Source: Tychonema sp. LEGE 07203 (GTDB lineage: Bacteria > Cyanobacteriota > Cyanobacteriia > Cyanobacteriales > Microcoleaceae). From it: DNA of 46,508 nt. Under the pieces are notes generated by a model, which saw nothing but the letters and a program-made list of their open reading frames with translations, ran no database searches and was not told the DNA's origin. The DNA lies in contig NZ_JADEXD010000037.1 of assembly GCF_015207285.1 (NCBI RefSeq), forward strand, positions 1-46,508, written 5' to 3'. Below are positions 41,535 through 46,508 of this stretch, piece by piece. The first letter of the stretch is position 1. Each line of letters opens with the position of its first letter. The position numbers and the translations under genes are program-made.

Positions 41535-41854
41535 AACTGAACCAAAAAGTCCTCGTTGGATAAATACTTTTCATCACTTGGTAAAGGGCTTCTAAAAGAA
41601 GTCCACAAAACCGGGTGAGTTTTCTTCAAGGTAAAATATAGTTCGGGGGCGATCGCCGAATTCAATGCTACTGCTAATATGCAATCTCCCCAGAATATCG
41701 CCTGGTTTTCGCTGGCTAGAATTACTCGTCCTTCTCTTGCCAACCCCAAGCAATGGCAGCTACTGGGCAATGCTATGGCATTTAATACCATGCCACAATA
41801 ACTGCTGTTGAATTGGATGGCAACTTGGATAAGTTTTGGTTCTGCAAAGCTCAT
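41519..41854 (-). CDS. Small ORF upstream of and overlapping kdpA (possible leader gene)
   Basis: A 111-codon open frame ends 16 bp inside kdpA. Its composition looks protein-like ('[48 protein letters not shown]'), it contains a HIP1 site, and a promoter-like TTATCA-N17-TATAGT precedes it. There is no named domain or signal peptide. Overlap with kdpA could couple their translation. It could equally be untranslated leader; I rate it about even. Confidence 0.45.
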   Translation of the reverse strand: MSFAEPKLIQVAIQFNSSYCGMVLNAIALPSSCHCLGLAREGRVILASENQAIFWGDCILAVALNSAIAPELYFTLKKTHPVLWTSFRSPLPSDEKYLSNEDFLVQLCCKD

Positions 41855-41899
41855 ATATGACTTTTACCAGCCACCAAGTGCGGTTTGCTCTTAATAATT

Positions 41900-41928
41900 A
41901 CTATACTGAAGGCTAGGATTTTTGATAA
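41900..41928 (-). promoter_or_regulatory. Candidate promoter for the kdp operon
   Basis: On the minus strand TTATCA (41928-41923) and TATAGT (41905-41900) are 17 bp apart, reading toward kdpA. It would give a start site about 40 bp before the small ORF and about 360 bp before kdpA. Confidence 0.4.
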
Positions 41929-41990
41929 TCAGCCTAGAGATATAAGTTGGTGTTTATAAGTTATGTTGGTTTGTTCTATATCTTTACTAA

Positions 41991-42114
41991 TAGACTTCTT
42001 GCAAAAATAGTTAGGACGGGCTCGCGTGCCCATCCCACAAAAATCTTTTTTATTGTGGGACGGGCTTCTAGCCCGTCCCAAAATTTGATTAAAAGGAATT
42101 TTGCAAGAGGTCTA
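41991..42114. mobile_element. MITE-like element with TAGACTTCTTGCAAAA ends, copy 2
   Basis: Terminal inverted repeats TAGACTTCTTGCAAAA and TTTTGCAAGAGGTCTA differ by one base. Like the element at 6235-6391 they begin and end with TA. The inside (124 bp in total) carries a GGACGGGC...GCCCGTCC hairpin and is unrelated to that of copy 1. It sits in the intergenic region between the kdp promoter and the two-component genes. Confidence 0.78.
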
Positions 42115-42124
42115 ATAGACAAAT

Positions 42125-42188
42125 GTTTAGATATTGTTTGGCATCTATATCTGCTGATATAGATGCTATCTAAACGCTCTTTTTTTTC
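42125..42188 (+). terminator. Nested hairpin followed by a T-run
   Basis: Outer arms GTTTAGATA (42125-42133) and TATCTAAAC (42167-42175) enclose GCATCTATATC (42141-42151) and GATATAGATGC (42156-42166). A run of eight T residues follows at 42180-42187. It has the form of an intrinsic terminator on the plus strand, yet no plus-strand gene precedes it. It may end a leader or antisense RNA over the kdp promoter, or it may be a regulator's binding site. Confidence 0.55.
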
Positions 42189-42277
42189 GCCGCAGCTACA
42201 ATAGACGAGATATTTTGAAGAAAGGTAGAAGGCAGAGACTTGAGTGTAAATGTAAAATTAAAATGGATTAATTGAGG

Positions 42278-43420
42278 ATGTTGAAAAGCTTATTGAAAAT
42301 TCAAAAAATCCTGGTACTTCAAGAGAAGTATTTGCGCGCCCGGTGGTCGTTAGCGCAGCCCGCCCCTACGGGGGCTACGCTAACGAAGAGGATCGCACTT
42401 TTATTTGCGATCGTCGCAGCGCTGGAATTTATCACGCCGTCGGAGTATCTGTTTGGATACTTGTACACGGGGCCTATTTTACTGGCAAATTCGCGCCTGA
42501 GTCGCTGGGGGAAGTTACACATTACGCTGGTAGCGGTAACTTTGACGCTGTTAAATTTGTTTGTCCCTCCTGGGGAAACGATCGCCCTAGCTACAGTTGC
42601 AAACAGATCGATCGCAGTCATGGCTTTGGGAGTGACGGGATATTTGAGCGATCGCAACCAGCAGTACGAAGAAGCGATCGCAGTCGCCAAAGCTCAGTTG
42701 CAGTCGCAGCAGCAGCTAGCCACCATCCGCGAGGATTTTGTCTCTACTTTGACTCACGACTTGAAAACGCCGATGCTGGGGGCGATCGAAACTATTAAAG
42801 CTTTTCAGTCAGCAAAATTTGGGGAGGTGACTTCCAGGCAGCAAAAAGTTCTCGAAACAATGGCGCGATCGCACAAAATGTCACTACAATTAGTAGAAAC
42901 GCTGCTGGATGTTTACCGCAACGATACTGAAGGTTTGAAACTGCAACTTTCCCCCGTAAATCTAGTGGCTTTAGCAGAAGAAGTAATCGCCACACTCGCA
43001 GATTTATCGGCAGCGCGTCGAGTTTACATAAATATGAGTTACGGAGAGTCAGATTTCCGCCGCTCTTTGTGGATAAACGGCGATGCAGTGCAACTCCAGC
43101 GCGTTTTTGTTAATTTGCTAACAAACGGGATCAACCATTCTCCTCGCGGTGGTAAAGTAGAAATAGTGATGGAATTTTATTCGAGTTATCAAGTAGTGAA
43201 AGTTATTGATAGCGGGTTGGGAATTACAGCAGAGGAACTGCCCCACTTGTTCGAGCGCTTTTATCAAGGAAACGGCGGTCGGCAAGCCAAAGGATCTGGA
43301 CTGGGATTGTACTTGTCCCGCCAAATTATTGACGCGCACGGCGGTATAATTTGGGCAGAAAATAAATTACCGCACGGCGCTTTATTTGGATTTCGATTAC
43401 CTGCTATCCCAGAAAAATGA
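42278..43420 (+). CDS. Membrane sensor histidine kinase
   Basis: This 380-residue kinase starts at ATG 42278 (a TTG two codons earlier is also in frame). Three to four membrane helices occupy about 38-120, with no large external domain, then a coiled linker and HisKA: 'FVSTLTHDLKTPMLGAIETI' with the phospho-accepting His160. The HATPase has 'NLLTNGINHSPRGG', 'VIDSGLGITAEELPHLFERFYQ' and 'GSGLGLYLSRQIIDAHGG'. A palindromic repeat in the N-terminus encodes about 13 residues. The stop overlaps the regulator gene in ATGA. It lies divergent from kdp. Confidence 0.93.
   Translation: MLKSLLKIQKILVLQEKYLRARWSLAQPAPTGATLTKRIALLFAIVAALEFITPSEYLFGYLYTGPILLANSRLSRWGKLHITLVAVTLTLLNLFVPPGETIALATVANRSIAVMALGVTGYLSDRNQQYEEAIAVAKAQLQSQQQLATIREDFVSTLTHDLKTPMLGAIETIKAFQSAKFGEVTSRQQKVLETMARSHKMSLQLVETLLDVYRNDTEGLKLQLSPVNLVALAEEVIATLADLSAARRVYINMSYGESDFRRSLWINGDAVQLQRVFVNLLTNGINHSPRGGKVEIVMEFYSSYQVVKVIDSGLGITAEELPHLFERFYQGNGGRQAKGSGLGLYLSRQIIDAHGGIIWAENKLPHGALFGFRLPAIPEK
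42347..42386. repeat. Palindromic repeat inside a coding region
   Basis: TCGTTAGCG and CGCTAACGA flank a GCCCC/GGGGGC stem. The 40-bp hairpin reads in frame as SLAQPAPTGATLT just before the first membrane helix of the kinase, so a dispersed palindrome has been taken into the protein. Confidence 0.75.
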
Positions 43421-44103
43421 AACCAGCTTATCCCTTGCGAATTCTGTTAGTTGAAGATGACGAATTATTTCGGTTGGGACTGCAAACGCGGTTGCAGCAA
43501 GAAAGTTGCTTGCAAATAATTGCTGAAGCCGAAGATGGGGAAACAGCGGTAGAATTGACTCAGGAACACTTACCCGATGTGGTGGTTCTTGATGTCGGTT
43601 TGCCGGGAATTGGCGGGATTGAAGCTTGCCGCCAAATTAAGCAGCAGCATCCAGAAATTCCGGTTTTAATTTTAACATCTCACGCCCAAAAATCCTTAAT
43701 TGAAAGGTTGATTTCAGCGGGAGCTCAGGGATATTGCGTCAAGGGAATTGCGGCAGAAAATTTGGTGTTGGCAATTCGATCGGTAGCGGGGGGTGCTTCG
43801 TGGTGGGATAAGGCGGCAACTTCGGAAATTCGGGCGGTTTTTGTTAATCCCGAACCTGGGAAAGTTGGGTCAAAATCCGAAGTTTTGGAAAATCCGCTGA
43901 CGAAACGGGAACAGGAAATATTAGCTTTAGTTGCGGGGGGAAAAAGCAATCAGGAAATTGCACAAATATTGTACATTGCTCCGGGGACTGTGCGGGTTCA
44001 CGTTCACGCAATTTTGCAAAAGTTAGAAGTGCGCGATCGCACTCAAGCAGCAGTGCTCGCAATTCAGAAAGGATTGGTTGCACAAGAACTCTTAGGCGAT
44101 TGA
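43417..44103 (+). CDS. NarL/FixJ-type response regulator
   Basis: This 228-residue regulator has a receiver domain (about 7-125) with Asp59 as the phosphorylation site ('PDVVVLDVGLPG'), 'ILTSHAQKS' and 'YCVKGI' as the Thr/Ser and Lys switch residues, then a LuxR-type HTH (about 162-222, 'LTKREQEILALVAGGKSNQEIAQILYIAPGTVRVHVHAILQKL'). It overlaps the kinase by 4 bp, so the two are a coupled pair. It is not of the KdpE (OmpR) type. Given the adjacent kdp cluster it is a candidate kdp regulator, by context only. Confidence 0.95.
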   Translation: MKPAYPLRILLVEDDELFRLGLQTRLQQESCLQIIAEAEDGETAVELTQEHLPDVVVLDVGLPGIGGIEACRQIKQQHPEIPVLILTSHAQKSLIERLISAGAQGYCVKGIAAENLVLAIRSVAGGASWWDKAATSEIRAVFVNPEPGKVGSKSEVLENPLTKREQEILALVAGGKSNQEIAQILYIAPGTVRVHVHAILQKLEVRDRTQAAVLAIQKGLVAQELLGD

Positions 44104-44258
44104 GATGCAAGTTTTGAACGTGCAGGCCTTTGAGAAACGGGTTTTATACAATGCTGCAAAAACCTATGCTTTGCAATTAAATTGAGCAATTCACTATCAA
44201 AAAATCAGGCCATTAATTGCTTTGAATGTCACAGGTTTTGGGTATAGCAATCCTAAGT

Positions 44259-44369
44259 AATATCGTTGACCGTTGCATCGTCAGGTGATTTAACCTTATT
44301 AGAACACAGAGAACACAGAGAGTCAGAGAGAAATGAATACAGGACTATGAAGAGAGGAATTGATATAAT
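44259..44369 (+). repeat. Interspersed repeat of about 110 bp, copy 4
   Basis: It begins ATATCGTTGACCGTTGCATCG and ends TGAAGAGAGGAATTGATATAAT, with the same ACACAGAG centre as the other copies. It is closest in sequence to copy 1 at 3391-3505. Confidence 0.8.
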
Positions 44370-44544
44370 TTACTCATTCTACTCGTTAATTTCGCTCTGC
44401 ATGGTAACGCTTCTGGGGCGAGGATCTTCAAGAGTGACATCGATTCCTAGGCTCTTAGTCTCTTAACCAGTTATTGAAAATGATGCGAGGATTGCTATAG
44501 TAGCTTAAGTTTACTCCATCCTTTCCTTCAGGGCACTACCTAAA

Positions 44545-44665
44545 GGTCGATCGCGCGTGCGGACTCGCATTCGGCACGCGCGAACCGTTTTTGTTATGGT
44601 AATCCACCGAACATGGCATGAGAAGCGATCGCAAAGCGAAAAAAATCCGGCGTTGCAAAGCCGGA
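44545..44665 (+). ncRNA. Hairpin-plus-tail element, copy C (candidate small RNA)
   Basis: A perfect 10-bp stem, TCGCGCGTGC (44551-44560) with GCACGCGCGA (44574-44583), is followed by ACC and the tail GTTTTTGTTATGGTAAT (44587-44603). The unit ends with the hairpin TCCGGC...GCCGGA (44646-44665). The loop GACTCGCATTC is the exact reverse complement of GAATGCGAGTC in the loop of copy A. Confidence 0.45.
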
Positions 44666-44690
44666 GATGCTCCCCATCCCAACTTTATAC

Positions 44691-44719
44691 TTGACACCGA
44701 TCGACAGTTAAGCTACTAT
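44691..44719 (+). promoter_or_regulatory. Candidate promoter of the large surface-protein gene
   Basis: TTGACA at 44691-44696 and TACTAT at 44714-44719 are separated by 17 bp, a good sigma-70-type pair. The start codon is about 143 bp further on, leaving a long leader. Confidence 0.5.
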
Positions 44720-44861
44720 CTAAGTATCAAAACTCACATAATTTCTTGAATGTACGTAGAAACTACTGAGAGTTTAATTACGTAAATTAAATTATAGTAA
44801 TTGTTAAAAAATCACAGTAGTTGATAGCTAAAATCATCATCTCAAATTTAGGTGCATCTAA

Positions 44862-46508
44862 ATGGGACAGATAATTATCAACGAATTCCGTCGTAACGGT
44901 CAATTTCAGGGCAACGAGTACGTAGAAATCCTGTTGACCGAAGATTTAACAGCATCTCAACTTCAAACTTTTTTTGTAGGCGATTCTAGCGGTACAACAA
45001 TACAAAAACTTTCGGCTTATCAGTTCGCGGATATGGCGAATATTGCTCCTGTCTTCAAGGCTGGAACAATAATTGCGATCGGCGGTTCGAGTGTAATTCC
45101 AACTAACGATACTACCTACAATCCCGTCCCGGCAGGAAATGATGCTGATTGGAACATTCAGTTACGGCTCGATAACGGTGCTGGCGGTACGTACCTCAAT
45201 AATGTTTTAGTCGGTTCCAATGCCTTCGGAGGCGATTTTGCAGCATCGGATGTGGTGTGGGTAGATACTAGCAGTACGGGAACGAATTCTGTTGATTCGA
45301 TTGCGTGGCCGACAACAGGTTTGGGAGCATTTGGCAGTGCAGCTAAAGTGCAAATTTCTGCTCCGAATAACGGTGCTAATGTCGAATTTATGAGTGCGAT
45401 CGGCGGTCTCAACCAAAGAGCTAATTATGCTGTCAACAGTCCCGGTTCCTTGGGTTTGCCCAACGGCGGAATTAACACTATTTATATTAACAGCCTCCGC
45501 AACCCGCAAGTCAACAGCGCTCCAACTTTGCTAAATTCAAATTTTAATACACTCCTCCCAATTAATGAAGATACAACCAACGCAGCTAACACAGGTTTTA
45601 CTCCTTTAGCCATCACCAGCGAGTTAGGAAGTAACAATGCTAATAGCTATTTTTTGGGCATCGCAGTCACTGCTGCAGACAATACTAACGGCAATTGGCA
45701 ATTTTCAACTAACGGCAATACTTGGACAAATTTCGACACCTTGTCGGAAACTTCGGCGACAGTGCTCGGCCCTAGCCTTCTTTATAATGGATCGCTTGGC
45801 AATACACCCAGTTCACAAAATTGGCTGTCTTTGACAAATTTAAATTCTATTTCTCCTACCGATACTGCTTCGGAAATATTGAGCGGAAATGGAGTTAATT
45901 TAAATAGCACTGCTGCCGATAGCATCTATGCTGGCTATACAAATAATCCTTTAAATCCGTCATTTCCACCGCTCGATCGCAATTCTGGCTTTAGCTTAGG
46001 TTTTAACCTGCAAATTATCTCAGAAGCGCGCGCTAATCCAAATCAAGCGGGTTTTAGCATGATTGCCGTTACGAGCGATCGCAAAGCAATTGAAATCGGT
46101 TTCCAACAGCTATCTCCAACTTCTGGCAACATTTTTGCACGGGGAGACGGCATTACTCCCAATCCGGGCGGACAAACTAACGGCTTATTTGTTGCTGCTG
46201 AAAGTGTTGCTTACAACACAAATATTGCTACTAACTACACTCTCAGAGTGCTCGGCAACAATTACTTTCTTTCAGACGGCAGCGATATCATACTAACAGG
46301 CCCGCTGCGAGATTATTCTGGATTTAGCGGCGCGATCGATCCTTACGAAACTCCTAATTTTTTATTTCTAGGTGACGGCACAACCTCGGCGCAAGCTAAT
46401 ATCAACTTGACGGGGGTTACGCTGCTAACACGTGCGAGAGTCCGCTTTGCACCCAACCCAGACTATTACAGCATTTCTGGAAGCGAACCCACAATTACTT
46501 TTCGGGGG
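44862..46508 (+). CDS. Large secreted/surface protein, 5' part (open at window edge)
   Basis: The ATG at 44862 opens a frame of at least 549 codons running off the window with no stop. The N-terminus 'IIINEFRRNGQFQGNEYVEILL' resembles a lamin-tail-like domain, as used in large bacterial surface proteins; there is no signal peptide. From about 245 a repeat of the type 'GIAVTAADNTNGNWQFSTNGNTWTNF' begins and is finished only at 'RVRFAPNPDYYSISGSEPTITFRG' (about 526-549). In between sits an extra domain of some 200 residues ('FSLGFNLQIISEARANPNQAGFSMIAVTSDRKAIEIGFQ...'), looking like a beta-sandwich. The composition (Asn, Thr, Ser, Gly) suits a type I-exported calcium-binding or adhesin protein. 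Confidence 0.85.
   Translation, partial: MGQIIINEFRRNGQFQGNEYVEILLTEDLTASQLQTFFVGDSSGTTIQKLSAYQFADMANIAPVFKAGTIIAIGGSSVIPTNDTTYNPVPAGNDADWNIQLRLDNGAGGTYLNNVLVGSNAFGGDFAASDVVWVDTSSTGTNSVDSIAWPTTGLGAFGSAAKVQISAPNNGANVEFMSAIGGLNQRANYAVNSPGSLGLPNGGINTIYINSLRNPQVNSAPTLLNSNFNTLLPINEDTTNAANTGFTPLAITSELGSNNANSYFLGIAVTAADNTNGNWQFSTNGNTWTNFDTLSETSATVLGPSLLYNGSLGNTPSSQNWLSLTNLNSISPTDTASEILSGNGVNLNSTAADSIYAGYTNNPLNPSFPPLDRNSGFSLGFNLQIISEARANPNQAGFSMIAVTSDRKAIEIGFQQLSPTSGNIFARGDGITPNPGGQTNGLFVAAESVAYNTNIATNYTLRVLGNNYFLSDGSDIILTGPLRDYSGFSGAIDPYETPNFLFLGDGTTSAQANINLTGVTLLTRARVRFAPNPDYYSISGSEPTITFRG

Larger units (their letters stand above)
44104..44861. other. Long intergenic region with repeats and copy C
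   Basis: About 758 bp without a gene. It holds the fourth ~110-bp repeat (44259-44369), copy C of the hairpin-plus-tail element (44545-44665) and a promoter-like sequence at 44691-44719. A 66-codon open frame (44266-44466) only reflects the repeat. Confidence 0.6.

Noticed and set aside
42001-42090. GC hairpin GGACGGGC...GCCCGTCC as a terminator
   Set aside because: It lies inside the TA-flanked element with no T-run, so it is better explained as part of that element.
44266-44466. 66-codon plus-strand frame in the gap after the response regulator
   Set aside because: It covers the interspersed repeat and has no protein character.

Overview
The window comes from a filamentous cyanobacterium. 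HIP1-type GCGATCGC octamers are scattered through genes and gaps. The gene content is also cyanobacterial: IctB, a cyanoexosortase, a BT1 transporter, a carotenoid oxygenase, and a kdp operon with the extra small gene and kinase-less KdpD described from Anabaena. The intergenic DNA is crowded with heptamer repeats of the TGACTAA / GTTGACT / CAACTGC type and with AGAAACCCGGTTTCT palindromes, which suggests an Oscillatoria/Microcoleus-like genome. That genus-level placement is inference. I saw no rRNA, tRNA, CRISPR array or intact transposase.

Layout. 1-7.7 kb: the 3' end of hslO (Hsp33), a membrane-anchored helical-repeat protein, TspO, an unknown protein, an FmdB-like zinc ribbon, a DUF1232 gene truncated by a small TA-flanked element, a HAS-barrel-like protein and a Rieske protein. 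8-12.4 kb (minus strand): a two-gene protein-sorting unit, with a cyanoexosortase fused to an EpsI-like domain, followed by a TIGR02921-type membrane protein with its own PEP-CTERM tail. 12.5-19.4 kb: smpB, a TPR protein coupled to a small secreted protein, ictB, a degenerate histidine kinase and a PlsC-like acyltransferase. 19.7-23.2 kb (minus): RDD protein, rpmG, rpsR and an RNase II/R-family gene. 23.5-29.5 kb: SGNH hydrolase, a DUF4436-like protein, carotenoid oxygenase, BT1 transporter and a secreted SH3-like protein. 29.6-33.3 kb (plus): a HEPN toxin-antitoxin-like pair, cupin and methyltransferase, and an AraC regulator followed by a ferric-reductase-like haem membrane protein. 33.4-41.9 kb (minus): a cation/proton antiporter and the kdp potassium-uptake operon (possible leader ORF, kdpA, kdpB, kdpF/G, kdpC, short kdpD). 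42.3-44.1 kb (plus): a histidine kinase and NarL-type regulator, divergent from kdp. 44.9 kb to the end: the start of a very large surface or secreted protein, still open at the window edge.

The most interesting signals lie between genes. A hairpin-plus-tail element occurs three times (about 14.9, 19.4 and 44.55 kb) with different stem sequences but a conserved tail, and looks like an undescribed small-RNA or hairpin-element family. Heptamer repeats abut the 3' ends of seven minus-strand genes, and in three of them the heptamer itself supplies the TAG stop. Two MITE-like elements share TAGACCT-TTGCAAAA ends, and one has cut a DUF1232 gene. A direct repeat with 20-bp spacing between the AraC gene and the ferric-reductase-like gene looks like an AraC operator. 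The kdp operon lacks a kinase domain in KdpD but faces a complete two-component pair across a region with a large nested hairpin.
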